A stretch of DNA of 64,000 nt from JBOZRQ01 sp050789255 (GTDB taxonomy: Bacteria; Bacillota; Sulfobacillia; Symbiobacteriales; Symbiobacteriaceae), in assembly GCA_050789255.1 (NCBI GenBank), contig JBOZRQ010000054.1, positions 17,186-81,185 of the forward strand, in the 5' to 3' direction. The notes beneath the pieces were generated by a model. That model made no database searches and was not told the origin of the DNA. It saw only the letters and a program-made list of their open reading frames with translations. Positions 38,168 to 47,155 of this stretch are shown here, one piece after another (the stretch's first letter is position 1; each line of letters begins with the position of its first letter). The position numbers and the translations under genes are program-made.

Positions 38168-40347
38168 CGCGCCTCAATGAGTTGCTTCAGGTATAGGTAG
38201 GCCAGTGACGGGTGGACCGGCTTCCGGTACCGGTCCTCGAGGTGGCAGGAGAGCATAAGGTTCTCCCGGGCGCGAGTGATCGCCACGTAAAGCAGGCGGA
38301 GCCGCTCAGCGATCAGCTCAATCTTGGCGCGGCTTACGGGGTTCTCCTCCGACTCCTCGCCAAGCACCTCCGCCAGTTCGGCCAGGGCCAGCGCCTCGGG
38401 GTTAATCACCTCGTCCGGCAGGAACCACAGCTCGCTGCGCACCTTATCGGTGGCCACGCTCGGGTACTCCCCGCGGGTCAGGGCGCCCACGAACACGGTA
38501 TCCCACTCCAGCCCCTTCGCCGAGTGGCAGGTGGTCACGTAGATCACCCCCGGCAGGGGCTTAAAGCCTTTGCGGTCGTACATGGTGTCCGAGAACTTGC
38601 CCATGGCCTGGAGGTCTTCGTGAATCCCTTGCACGGCGTCGGGCAGGCCGAAGGCGGGGTGCTCCTGGAGCAGCCGCCGCACCCGCAGCGACAGGTGGTG
38701 GGCAATGGAGAGCTCCTCGCCCTTCAGCTCCATGTCGCCAGCGAGCATAATCACCAGCTCATCGGCGGGAATGATCGACTGCGGCAGCCAGCGCGCCAGG
38801 CGCTCAAGCGCTTCCTGTAGGGCGATATCGCCCCGGCTCTCAGGCGAGGCCTCATAGAGCGCCGAGAAGGGCGCCGACCCATCGAGCGGGTAGAAAAGCT
38901 CCTCCGGCCGGCTCCCCTTGATGAAGGGGGCAAAGGGCGCATCCTGCGGGTTGGGCAGGCCCATCAGGTGGCCCAGCGCCCGCAGCATTCGGTCCGGCTC
39001 GTGGGGCACAGCCAGGAACTCCATCACCGAAAGAAGGTCCATGGTGGTCTGCTGCCGTTCGGGCGCCGTCGGGCCGCCTAGCTGGCGCACCTTGACATCT
39101 TGCTGCTCCAGCAGCTCCACCATGGTGGTGGCCATGGCGTTGGTCGGCATCAGCACGGCCATGGTGGAGCCAGGGTAGCGGTTGATGGTCTTGGCCGCGG
39201 CCGATGCGATTCCCTGGAGCTCCTTCTCGTGGCTCTCGTAGGTGCGGGCGAGGATCTTGTAGCCGTCGGGCCTTGGGTTGGCCGGCACAAAGTCGATGGG
39301 GACCGGCTCAATGCGCTGATCCTCCAGGGCCGTGCGCAGCCGTGGCTCGGGGTGGTGGTTGCGGGTCCAGTCGACCAGGGCGTTGGCCAGGTCGATGATA
39401 TCCGGGCTGCTCCGGCCCGCCATGGTGAGCGGCCGGGTCATTACGTCAGGCTCCCGGGTGAAGCGACGGAACAGGTCGGGCTCCGCCGAGGTAAAGGTCC
39501 CCATGATCGCCTGGTTGGCGTCGCCCACCCGCACCAGGTTGCCGTCCGGCCCGGCGAGGAGCTTCAGGACCTCCTCCTGGAGCCGGTAGGAGTCCTGGGC
39601 CTCATCTTCAAAGATGTAGGTCCACTTCTGGCGCAGCCGGTGCAGCAGCTCGGAGTCCTGGCTGAGCAGCTGGTGGGCGCCCAGCATCAGGTCGCCGAAG
39701 TCGACGGCGCCCTCCATGGCCAGCTCCCGCTGGTAGTCGGCATACACGTCGGCGGCCCAACGAAGGGCCGAGGTCTCGTGCAGGTGGCGGGTCAGCCCGT
39801 AAGCGGCCTGCGGGTTGAGCTTGCGGCTCTTGAAGGCCTGGATCAGCGTGCGGATGATATCCTGGGTCTTCTGCTCCCAATTCTCCTCGGCGTTGTCTCG
39901 CCAGCGACCCTTAAGGTCGGGCTTGATCATCTCTTCCCAGACGACCCGGTTGCGGCCGATCCAGCTGCGGGTCAGGCGCCCGAGCAGCGCCTTGAGCCCC
40001 GCCTCATCCATAATGGTGAAGTTGTCGGACCAGCCGATCGCATCGGGGCGCTCCCGCACGATGTTCATGGCCAGCGAGTGGATGGTGCGCACCTCGTAGC
40101 CCTGGTGCCGGGGGTAGCCCCGCTGGTCCAGGAACTCGCCAATGCGGCTGCGGAAGTTGCCCACGGCCGAGTTGGTGTAGGTGACGATCAGGACCTTGCC
40201 GGGCTCGTGGAGCCCTTCGGCGATCAGGTCGGCGGCGAGGTAGGCCAGCACCGTGGTCTTGCCGGCGCCCGGCACGGCCGGGACCGCCATATACCCGTTG
40301 CGGTAAGCCACCACACGCTGTTGGTCAGGGCGTAAGGTGAAGGCCAT
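38164..40347 (-). CDS. UvrD/Rep-family DNA helicase (AddA-like partner)
   Basis: This is a 727-aa superfamily 1A helicase. It has the Q motif FTLRPDQQRVV, Walker A VPGAGKTT (24-31), motif Ia TYTNSAVGNF, Walker B TYIFEDEAQDSY, GDANQAIMGTF (motif III), HSAKGLEWDTVFV (motif V) and LLYVAITRAREN (motif VI). It is complete as a helicase but lacks the C-terminal nuclease domain of AddA. It starts three bases after the stop of the AddB-like gene, so expression of the two is coupled. I read them as the motor subunits of an end-processing machine. A PcrA-like role is possible but less likely given the coupling. Confidence 0.92.
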   Translation of the reverse strand: MAFTLRPDQQRVVAYRNGYMAVPAVPGAGKTTVLAYLAADLIAEGLHEPGKVLIVTYTNSAVGNFRSRIGEFLDQRGYPRHQGYEVRTIHSLAMNIVRERPDAIGWSDNFTIMDEAGLKALLGRLTRSWIGRNRVVWEEMIKPDLKGRWRDNAEENWEQKTQDIIRTLIQAFKSRKLNPQAAYGLTRHLHETSALRWAADVYADYQRELAMEGAVDFGDLMLGAHQLLSQDSELLHRLRQKWTYIFEDEAQDSYRLQEEVLKLLAGPDGNLVRVGDANQAIMGTFTSAEPDLFRRFTREPDVMTRPLTMAGRSSPDIIDLANALVDWTRNHHPEPRLRTALEDQRIEPVPIDFVPANPRPDGYKILARTYESHEKELQGIASAAAKTINRYPGSTMAVLMPTNAMATTMVELLEQQDVKVRQLGGPTAPERQQTTMDLLSVMEFLAVPHEPDRMLRALGHLMGLPNPQDAPFAPFIKGSRPEELFYPLDGSAPFSALYEASPESRGDIALQEALERLARWLPQSIIPADELVIMLAGDMELKGEELSIAHHLSLRVRRLLQEHPAFGLPDAVQGIHEDLQAMGKFSDTMYDRKGFKPLPGVIYVTTCHSAKGLEWDTVFVGALTRGEYPSVATDKVRSELWFLPDEVINPEALALAELAEVLGEESEENPVSRAKIELIAERLRLLYVAITRARENLMLSCHLEDRYRKPVHPSLAYLYLKQLIEAR

Positions 40348-40350
40348 GGG

Positions 40351-42339
40351 TTACAGCCGACCTCCCTTCTCCCGCACCAGGTCGGAGAAGGCCTCGGCGA
40401 GGCCGCCCTCCTGCTCCTGCCCCCAGGCGCTCAGGCTGCACTCCGCCAAAATGATGCGGCCCGTGCAGCGGCGCACCAGGGCGCGCACCGTGCGGGCGCC
40501 GTTCCCCTGGCGGATGCGGTTGTTGCGGCTGTCGGTCCAGCGCTCGCCCTCCTCCCAGCGGCGGGAGAGCACGTGCGGGTTGGCCAGCTCCTTCACGTCG
40601 TTGGGGTACCAGCCATCGCCGGAGATGTCGGTCCAAATCTGATACTGCGAGGAGAGCCGGCTGGTCAGGTAGGCGAACGGGGTCGCCAGGGTGACGGCAT
40701 CCCTCGCGGGATCGTACGCCTCCAGGGGCTCGGCGGCGACCGTGCCCTCGGTGAGCATCTTTACGTACTCCTGCCCGTAGGCCCCGGGGCCGAACCGTTC
40801 CATGGCCTGGCGGAAGCGGTGCGCCGAGATCAGCAACTGCTGGCAGGCGTGGAGCTGCTCCACGGTCAGGTCGCCCACCAGGGGCGCCATCACCTCGGCG
40901 ACGGCGGCCTGGGCGAACTCGTCGGTGGCCCACTCGCCGCGCACCCGGGCCTCGTGGATCCACTTGCGCAGGTACTCGTAGGCCTCGGCCCGCTCGTAGC
41001 CAATGCGCCTGCGCAGGCCGGTCTCGTCGAGGTCGGGCAGGTCGCCCGAGCGCCAGATGGCGTCACCCAGGATCGAGGCCCGCACCGGGTCCAGCTTGAG
41101 CAGCAGCTGCATGGCGTTGGCAAAGGAGCCCGCCGAGTCGCGGGGGATGTTCCACTGCGGGTGGACCAGACCTGCCAGGGTGATGATCGCCCGGGCGTAC
41201 GGCTCATCGACCAGGCGGCGGGACAGGCTCAGGTTCTGGACGGCGGTGCCGCGGGCGCCAAGCACCCGGCGGGCGGTCACCTCCAGCGCCTTGTCGATAT
41301 GCGGGCTGAGCAGCACAATCTGGCCGGCGGGCACGCCCCGGTCCAGCAACTCCCCGACCTTCTCCAGCACCTGGGTGAGCATGTCGCCCCGCAGGTCGGT
41401 CGCGATGCGCGCCTCGACGATCTCGGTGAAGCGCTTGGTGGGGCGGCGCCCCATGATGCGCTCGGCCAGCGCCTCGCCGAACTCGAAGGCCTCAGGCGAG
41501 CAGGTGTGGGAGCCAGTCAGCTCGATCACCTCGGCCCCGGGCCGGAAGCGGGTCATAGCAGAGACCGGGTCGGCGCCCATGAAGCCGGCGTGGCCGCCGT
41601 CGGTGCCGAAGGCGAACACGGCCTGCTCCAACTGCGAGGCCAGGGCGCCCAGGAAGTCCTGCTCGGCTGGGACCGATTCATCCAGATCGTCGACGAGCAG
41701 GAAGCGGTAGCGGCCCTTCAGGTGCTCCAGGTACGGAGCATGCTGCATCAGCACGCCCGTGAAGAGCTGCAGGGAGAGACCGTAGTCCAGAATGCCCGCC
41801 TCCAAGCAGTTCTCCCGGAAGTTCTCCAGCAGGGCCTGCACGGTGTCGTAGAGCCCGGCCTTGTCGGCCCGGTCGGCCATGGTCAGGCGCCGGGCCATCT
41901 CCCCGGCTGAGAGGCCAGCGGAGGAGGCCACGGTGCTCAGGTTGCTGGCGATCTGAATGGCCACGCGCTGGGGTCCGGCCTTCAGCTGGGCACTGAACTC
42001 CGGCGCCACCGGCTCAACCAGGGCGCGCATGAGGTGATGGGCGATTTCAACGTTGAGGAACTCGGGCCGCACCCAGGACTTCAGCTGCGGCACAGCCGCC
42101 TGTACCGGCGCCCAAAACAAATTGAGCTCGCGCTGCAAAAACCCAAAGAAGCTGTGCGCCTCAATCGGTCCATGCGCCTCGAGCTTGAGATTCTTCCGCC
42201 AGAAGGATGAGTGAGCCGCTCCGGCGGTGAGCACCAGCACCTGGTCGGTGCGGGCGCCGCTGCGTACCCACTCGTAGTAGCGCCGCATGAGCGCCGAAGT
42301 CTTGCCGGCCCCGGTGGGGCCAAGGATCAGCGTGGGCAC
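40351..42339 (-). CDS. AddB-like helicase-fold ATPase subunit
   Basis: GTG 42339 follows AAGGAGGTG and gives 662 aa beginning VPTLILGPTGAGKTSALMRR with Walker A at residues 7-14, as in AddB and related SF1 proteins whose chain starts directly at the P-loop. A Walker-B-like FLLVDDLDES lies at 213-222. Motif VI, expected near the C-terminus, is not recognisable and the late region is diverged, consistent with a non-motor or weakly active subunit. AddB normally ends in a FeS-nuclease domain; here that domain is absent and a separate FeS nuclease is encoded at 36588-37397. Stop and downstream helicase start are three bases apart. Confidence 0.8.
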   Translation of the reverse strand: MPTLILGPTGAGKTSALMRRYYEWVRSGARTDQVLVLTAGAAHSSFWRKNLKLEAHGPIEAHSFFGFLQRELNLFWAPVQAAVPQLKSWVRPEFLNVEIAHHLMRALVEPVAPEFSAQLKAGPQRVAIQIASNLSTVASSAGLSAGEMARRLTMADRADKAGLYDTVQALLENFRENCLEAGILDYGLSLQLFTGVLMQHAPYLEHLKGRYRFLLVDDLDESVPAEQDFLGALASQLEQAVFAFGTDGGHAGFMGADPVSAMTRFRPGAEVIELTGSHTCSPEAFEFGEALAERIMGRRPTKRFTEIVEARIATDLRGDMLTQVLEKVGELLDRGVPAGQIVLLSPHIDKALEVTARRVLGARGTAVQNLSLSRRLVDEPYARAIITLAGLVHPQWNIPRDSAGSFANAMQLLLKLDPVRASILGDAIWRSGDLPDLDETGLRRRIGYERAEAYEYLRKWIHEARVRGEWATDEFAQAAVAEVMAPLVGDLTVEQLHACQQLLISAHRFRQAMERFGPGAYGQEYVKMLTEGTVAAEPLEAYDPARDAVTLATPFAYLTSRLSSQYQIWTDISGDGWYPNDVKELANPHVLSRRWEEGERWTDSRNNRIRQGNGARTVRALVRRCTGRIILAECSLSAWGQEQEGGLAEAFSDLVREKGGRL

Positions 42340-42493
42340 CGAGCCCACCTCCTTCTTTTGATAAGTACGTCTACTAGTCGTTAAATCCTCTTGTTCCAAG
42401 CCAGGAGGAAACGTTACCAGCGAGCCGAAGAACTCCTTACTGGGAGGCAGGCCGCTGACACACCGGGTTGGGCGGCAGAAGTGCATCTAAGAT

Positions 42494-42714
42494 GCATCCA
42501 GCGCATCAGGGTAGCCCGACGCATTCGTCGGCGACCTGCAAAGCGGCGCCCGAGGGAGCCGTACCCGAGGAGGACGGGTCAGGACGACCCGTCCGACCCG
42601 CTGAACGGGCCGCCTGCGTTCAGGACGTACGTCAGGCGGCCCCGGCTCCATCGGGCGCCGCGCCATTCCTGCTCCGGAGCCGACGGAGCGGCGGCACCCT
42701 TATGCGTTGGATGC
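42494..42714 (+). ncRNA. Candidate structured RNA element, copy 2 (5' leader of the AraC-type gene)
   Basis: A 19-bp outer helix (42494-42512 with 42696-42714; one G-U pair, one mismatch) encloses a 19-position inner helix (42543-42561 with 42643-42661; one mismatch). Two extra hairpins fill the interior (GGACGGGTC...GACCCGTCC and GGGCCGCCTG...CAGGCGGCCC). Unpaired TCGGCGACCTGCAAA and CCATTCCTGCTCCGGAGC match copy 1 at 28233-28480. A further hairpin GACAAAC/GTTTGTC (42735-42752) and a stem exposing the ribosome binding site follow before the gene at 42789. The placement suggests a cis-regulatory leader, but the same element elsewhere has no such gene, so a trans-acting or mobile origin is also open. 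Confidence 0.55.
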
Positions 42715-42763
42715 ATGGACATGCACGGCTTGCCGACAAACCGGGGTTTGTCAGCTGGGCTGA

Positions 42764-42781
42764 CTCCCTAAGGAGAGGGAG
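42764..42781 (+). promoter_or_regulatory. Ribosome binding site displayed in a hairpin loop
   Basis: CTCCCT (42764-42769) pairs with AGGGAG (42776-42781), placing AAGGAG in the six-base loop eight to nine bases before the GTG start at 42789. This may modulate translation of the AraC-type regulator. Confidence 0.45.
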
Positions 42782-42788
42782 AACGTAC

Positions 42789-43949
42789 GTGCGTGAGCTG
42801 GTCGGTGAACTCTACGGCGACCCCGGGGGCGCCCGGATTTTCCACATTGGCGCATTTGCAGAGCCGCGCATACAAGGCCATCCGGTCACCTGGATCTCCC
42901 AGTCGCAGTTGGGTCCCTTCCGGCTCGCTGTGCCGCCGGGAACCTGGTACATACATGCGGTCGGGGTGCCCGACACCGGGGGCGGCTGGCCCAGCAGCAC
43001 CACGGCGGGTTCCCATGGCGGCATCTACGGCCACGGCGCCCCGGTCACCGTCCCGGCGGGTGGGCCCTTGCGCATTCACATGAGCCCCCTGTGGCGCGAC
43101 CTCACCCATGCGCCGAACCAGCGCCAGCCCGGCATTAGCGATGAGCACTGGCGCCTGATTCACCTGGCCATGGAGCATATGGCTGCAGACCTGAGCGCAG
43201 CCGTCGAGAACGACCTGGGGCCGGCGATCGGGCTGACCCGCACCCGGCTCTCCGCTCTCTTCAAGCGGGGCGCCGGGCTCACGCTGGAGGAGTACCGCAT
43301 GCGGCTCCGGTTGGAGGCGGCCAAGGCGCTCCTGGTGCAGACCGACCTGGAGGTGCTGGAGATCGCCCTGGAGGTGGGCTACGCCACCTCCGCCCAGCTG
43401 GGGCGCATCTTTCAGCGATTCCTCGGGGTCAGCCCCACGGAGTTCCGCCGGCTGGCCCGCGGGCTTCAGGCGGGCGCCCAGCCCCCGGCCAGGTCCAGCC
43501 CGTCCCACCTGCTGCGGCACCTGCTGCTGCGGCTCAGCAACAGGGGCGCCACGCTCCACGGTGAGCTGACTTACAACGGAATGCGCCGTGGTTCAGTAAT
43601 CTACATCGGCGCCTTCCCGGGGCCCGTCCCCACCAGCTACCCTGTGGCCTGGACCGCCCTGCCGGCGCCCGGACCCTTCACCCTGCGGGGCGTTCCCGAA
43701 GGCTTGCACTACATCCTGGCCTGCTACTGCAGCCGGCGCATGTACTACCCCGGTGACATTGGCACAGCCTTCGCCTACGGCGGCTACGGCTACACCGATA
43801 CCACCGGTCAGACCCCGTACTTCGCCCTTCCACTGGCTGTGCAGGGCACCGAGACGATCCAGGGGCTCCGCTTCCCCCTGGTCGGCGGGGACTATGCAGC
43901 CACGTTTGCCGGACGGTGGGGCAACACATTCCTTCCAGACGGCAGGTAA
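42789..43949 (+). CDS. AraC-type regulator with two flanking beta-sandwich domains
   Basis: This 386-aa protein starts at GTG 42789. The centre (about residues 120-225) is an AraC/XylS DNA-binding domain: LSAAVENDLGPAIGLTRTRL, LTLEEYRMRLRLEAAKALLV and VGYATSAQLGRIFQRFLGVS-PTEFRR. On each side lies a similar beta domain. The N-terminal one has GELYGDPGGARIFHIGAF and LGPFRLAVPPGTWYIHAV; the C-terminal one has GELTYNGMRRGSVIYIGAFP and PGPFTLRGVPEGLHYILACY. These resemble carboxypeptidase-regulatory or transthyretin-like folds. A regulator with its reader domain between two related sensor-like domains is unusual. The effector is unknown. Its leader contains structured element copy 2. Confidence 0.85.
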   Translation: MRELVGELYGDPGGARIFHIGAFAEPRIQGHPVTWISQSQLGPFRLAVPPGTWYIHAVGVPDTGGGWPSSTTAGSHGGIYGHGAPVTVPAGGPLRIHMSPLWRDLTHAPNQRQPGISDEHWRLIHLAMEHMAADLSAAVENDLGPAIGLTRTRLSALFKRGAGLTLEEYRMRLRLEAAKALLVQTDLEVLEIALEVGYATSAQLGRIFQRFLGVSPTEFRRLARGLQAGAQPPARSSPSHLLRHLLLRLSNRGATLHGELTYNGMRRGSVIYIGAFPGPVPTSYPVAWTALPAPGPFTLRGVPEGLHYILACYCSRRMYYPGDIGTAFAYGGYGYTDTTGQTPYFALPLAVQGTETIQGLRFPLVGGDYAATFAGRWGNTFLPDGR

Positions 43950-44033
43950 ACAATGTCAGGACACAGAGAGCGGTGGACGTATGTTCGCTCCCTTATACTT
44001 CAAAGTGCCAGTAATTAAGGGAGGCGTTGAATC

Positions 44034-44393
44034 ATGGCGTACATTGCTACCGCTCTTGATGTTCGCAGCGTGGAGGAGAGCCTGAAGTTTTACACCGAGG
44101 TGCTGGGCTGCAAGGAGTGGTTCCGCTTCGGCGAGGGCACCCTGGTGGCCGCGGGGGTCCAGTTTGGCGAGGGCCGCATCATCATCTCGCGGACCGACAA
44201 AGAGGTTCAGCCGAACTCCTTTGCCAGCCTATACTTCATGGTCGACGGCGACATTGACGCCCTGTGGAACGACGTGAAGGATCGGGCCAAGGTGCTGGAC
44301 CCGCTAGCCGACCGCTACTGGGGTGACCGCAGCTTCGTGGTGGCCGACCCCGACGGATATTACGTCCAGGTGGCCAAGGAGAACGCCAACTAG
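44034..44393 (+). CDS. VOC-superfamily (glyoxalase/bleomycin-resistance-like) protein
   Basis: This 119-aa single-domain VOC protein has the paired beta-alpha-beta-beta-beta modules: MAYIATALDVRSVEESLKFYTEVLGCKEW (first helix and strand, quoted in part), VAAGVQFGEGRIIISR, FASLYFMVDGDIDALWNDVK and SFVVADPDGYYVQVAKE. The closing DPDGYYVQ is the usual last strand. The canonical metal ligands are incomplete (no early His), so it may bind a ligand without metal or be a resistance-type binder. AAGGGAGG precedes ATG 44034, and a strong terminator follows. Confidence 0.9.
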   Translation: MAYIATALDVRSVEESLKFYTEVLGCKEWFRFGEGTLVAAGVQFGEGRIIISRTDKEVQPNSFASLYFMVDGDIDALWNDVKDRAKVLDPLADRYWGDRSFVVADPDGYYVQVAKENAN

Positions 44394-44404
44394 CTACCAT
44401 GCAT

Positions 44405-44446
44405 ACGGGACCCGCTCTCTCACCAAGAGCGGGTCCCGTTTCTTTA
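44405..44446 (+). terminator. Intrinsic terminator after the VOC gene
   Basis: ACGGGACCCGCTCT (44405-44418) pairs over 14 bp with AGAGCGGGTCCCGT (44426-44439), followed by TTCTTTA. It also abuts the end of the convergent BTAD regulator gene. Confidence 0.9.
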
Positions 44447-47059
44447 TTGGATGAGTCTCCGGTACAGCTCGTCTGCCTCTCGGGAGGGCTCAACGCCGAG
44501 CTCCTCGTCCAGCAGGGTGGAGAGCGTCCGGTACTGCTGAAGCGCTGCGGCCCGGTTACCCATGGCCGCGTAGCACTCCATGAGGGCCAGATGGCCGGCC
44601 TCCTGGAGTGGGTCGGCCTGGACCAGCAGCATCAGCCAGCCGACGGCCGCCTCATGGCGCCCGGCCTGCGACTCCAGCGCCGCCAGCTGCCGGAGGGCGC
44701 CCAGGTACTGCCCGCGCAGGCGGCTTCGCCCAGCCTCGACCCAGGGATAGTCCAGCCCTTCAAGCAGGTCTCCCCGGTACAGAGCGACCGCCTGGCGCAG
44801 CTCCTCCGAGCTCCCCGCACGAAGCAACTCGGCAAAGCGGTCCATGTCCACAACGACCAGCTCTCGATGCAGCCGGTAGGCGCCCGCCGCAAAGGCGATC
44901 ACCTCGCCGGCCGGCTTCAGCGCTCGTCGCAGCTGATAGAGCGTCGTATGGAAGATGGTTTGGGCCGACTCCGGGTCGCTGTCAGGCCATAGCGCATCCA
45001 GAATCGCATCGCGGGTCACGGGCCGGTCGCCGCTCAGGATCAGGTAGGCCAGCAGGTCCCGCACCTTGGCCGTCCGCCAGGCGAGGATCGCCTGACCCTG
45101 GCAGACCGCCTCCACCGGCCCGAGAACGGTAACCTGGAGGGGCTTTGTCGCCTGCTGTGAGGCCCGCTGCACGCTCTCCTGCACGTGTCCCAGCGATTTT
45201 AGGGCAAACAGGGCACGATCGCGCACCTCCTGCTCCCCGTCGTCCAGCAGACGCCGAAGGGCCGCTACCGCCTCATCGCCTCCAATGGCCGCAAGCGGAT
45301 AGAGTGCGGCCTTGCGGGCCGCCGGGTCCGCATGCCCCGCCAACTCGACCAGGGCTGGAACCGCCCGCTGCCCCAGCCGGGTCAGCAACTCCTGGCAGAA
45401 GAGTGGCTCCACCCCGCGCACCATAGCCTGAAGCAGCATGGGGAAAACGTACGACCAGGGCGCCAGCAAGTTCTGATAGTAGCCGCCCCGGGCTGCGAGC
45501 CGAAGGGTGGTCTCAAAGTGGCTGGATGCCTCGTCGACCCTGCCCTGGGGCCATAGGCCAATGGCCAGGAACAGGTGCAGCATGTGCAACTGATAGTGGG
45601 CGCCAGCCCTCTCCACGAAGGACTGGGCGCCCTCCAGCAGAAGCCGGGCCTGCTCCCCCTGGCCCCAGGCCATGAGGGCGCCGCCCATCAGGAAGCCCGT
45701 GTAGGCCTCCAGCCAGGGAGAGCGCCCCCTGGCCAGCTCATACGCCTCCTGCGTCAGCTTCAGGTAAGCCGTCGCGTTCCCCTGCTGGTAGGCGATTACG
45801 CCCCGCTGTGCGCGGGCCAGAGTGCCATAGTAGGGGGACCCGACCAGCTCCAATCCGGCCCGCTCAGCTTCCAGGCAGAGTTGCTCCGCCTCGCCCAAGC
45901 GGCCCAGGTCAGCCAGCACGGCGGCGTACTGGAGGAGCGCCCACGCCAAGGCCTGCAGGTCGTGGCCTTGCCGGCGCGCCTCCACACAGCGGCGGCCCAG
46001 CGCTTCGGCTTCGTCGACATGGCCCTGGTCCCGCAGAATCGCGACCATGCTGTGGGTCCCCACCGGCTCCAGGGCAGGGTCCGCATCAAAGGCCCGCCGG
46101 TACCACTCCTGGGCGCCGGCATGCTGCCCGCGCATGTAAAGCAGCTCGCCGTACAGCAGGGCGACGGCGCCCACCAGCGACGGGGCGCCGAGCCCCCGAG
46201 CCTCCGCCCAGGAGCGCTTCAGCTGGTCCTCGGCCTCGGCGAAGCTCCCCTGGATGAGAAGATGGCGAATCTGCTGGGTTTCGGTCCGCAGCGCCTCGCT
46301 CCCCGGCCGGCCCCCGGCCAGGCCCTGGGAAAGCTCGCCCAGCGAGACCCGCCGCTGCAGCCAGCCCTCCAACAGTGACCGGGCCGACTCACGCTGGACA
46401 TGTCGGGGCAGGGTTGCGAGCAAGTGCTCAAGGAAGGCGGAGCGCCAGGCCCCGCCTACCGTCTTCCGCAGCACGAGCGCCAGGGGGTAGCCGTCGGTCT
46501 CCTGAAAGGCTGCCGGGTCGCCAACCTCCTGGGGGGTCATGGCAAGGTCGGCCGCGGTCAGGACGCGGCTGGACAGAACGCCAGGCTCCAGGGGGAGCGG
46601 CGCCCGGCTTCCGACCGCCAGCGAGAGCGTCGGCGGTGCGTAGCGGCAGAACATGGCAAGGAAGTCAGCCAGGTAAGGCTCCCCCAGCACCGACTCCAGC
46701 TGGTCCAGCACCAGCAGGAGCGGGCCACGCCCCACGGCTTCGTTCACCAACTCGGCGCAGAGCTCTATGGGGTCCTGTCGCGCAGCGTCCGGCAGATCCC
46801 AATCGGGCCACTTTCCCTGAAGTCCGGCCGCCACATGGACAGCGAAGACCTCCCCGTCCCGGTCCTGATCATCCAGCCGGTAGTACACAGTGGGTATGGC
46901 CTGAGCCGCAGCCCACTGCGCCAGGAAGACACTCTTCCCGGCGCCGGCCGGGGCCTGGGCGATCAGCAGGCGGGGGGGCCGTGCAGCGGTAAGGCCAGGG
47001 CGGGGCAGCCAGGTCGGATCGTGAGGTGCGACGAGTTTGCTGCGGAACAGCCGACGCAT
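44444..47059 (-). CDS. Large BTAD-type transcriptional activator with P-loop ATPase and TPR regions
   Basis: ATG 47059 with AAGGGGAG about ten bases upstream gives 871 aa. Domains in order: a P-loop ATPase (LLIAQAPAGAGKSVFLAQWA; LLLVLDQLESVLG), as in MalT and STAND regulators; a long TPR region; two HEAT-like units (AALYPLAAIGGDEAVAALRR, VRDRALFALKSLGH); an OmpR-like winged helix (LQVTVLGPVEAV, WRTAKVRDLLAYLILSGDRP, RDAILDALWPDSD); and a C-terminal BTAD domain (YRGDLLEGLDYPWVEAGRSR). Such proteins activate transcription after ligand-dependent ATPase switching. The regulon is unknown; the divergent ABC-like gene at 47156 is the nearest candidate. Confidence 0.88.
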   Translation of the reverse strand: MRRLFRSKLVAPHDPTWLPRPGLTAARPPRLLIAQAPAGAGKSVFLAQWAAAQAIPTVYYRLDDQDRDGEVFAVHVAAGLQGKWPDWDLPDAARQDPIELCAELVNEAVGRGPLLLVLDQLESVLGEPYLADFLAMFCRYAPPTLSLAVGSRAPLPLEPGVLSSRVLTAADLAMTPQEVGDPAAFQETDGYPLALVLRKTVGGAWRSAFLEHLLATLPRHVQRESARSLLEGWLQRRVSLGELSQGLAGGRPGSEALRTETQQIRHLLIQGSFAEAEDQLKRSWAEARGLGAPSLVGAVALLYGELLYMRGQHAGAQEWYRRAFDADPALEPVGTHSMVAILRDQGHVDEAEALGRRCVEARRQGHDLQALAWALLQYAAVLADLGRLGEAEQLCLEAERAGLELVGSPYYGTLARAQRGVIAYQQGNATAYLKLTQEAYELARGRSPWLEAYTGFLMGGALMAWGQGEQARLLLEGAQSFVERAGAHYQLHMLHLFLAIGLWPQGRVDEASSHFETTLRLAARGGYYQNLLAPWSYVFPMLLQAMVRGVEPLFCQELLTRLGQRAVPALVELAGHADPAARKAALYPLAAIGGDEAVAALRRLLDDGEQEVRDRALFALKSLGHVQESVQRASQQATKPLQVTVLGPVEAVCQGQAILAWRTAKVRDLLAYLILSGDRPVTRDAILDALWPDSDPESAQTIFHTTLYQLRRALKPAGEVIAFAAGAYRLHRELVVVDMDRFAELLRAGSSEELRQAVALYRGDLLEGLDYPWVEAGRSRLRGQYLGALRQLAALESQAGRHEAAVGWLMLLVQADPLQEAGHLALMECYAAMGNRAAALQQYRTLSTLLDEELGVEPSREADELYRRLIQ

Positions 47060-47155
47060 GTGCCAAGACTCCCCTTCCCTGTTCAGTATCTGCGTGGATC
47101 TCGGTTCAGAGCGCTGCGGTAAGCTGGTCTCAGGCCCGCAAAGGAGTGCAACAAC

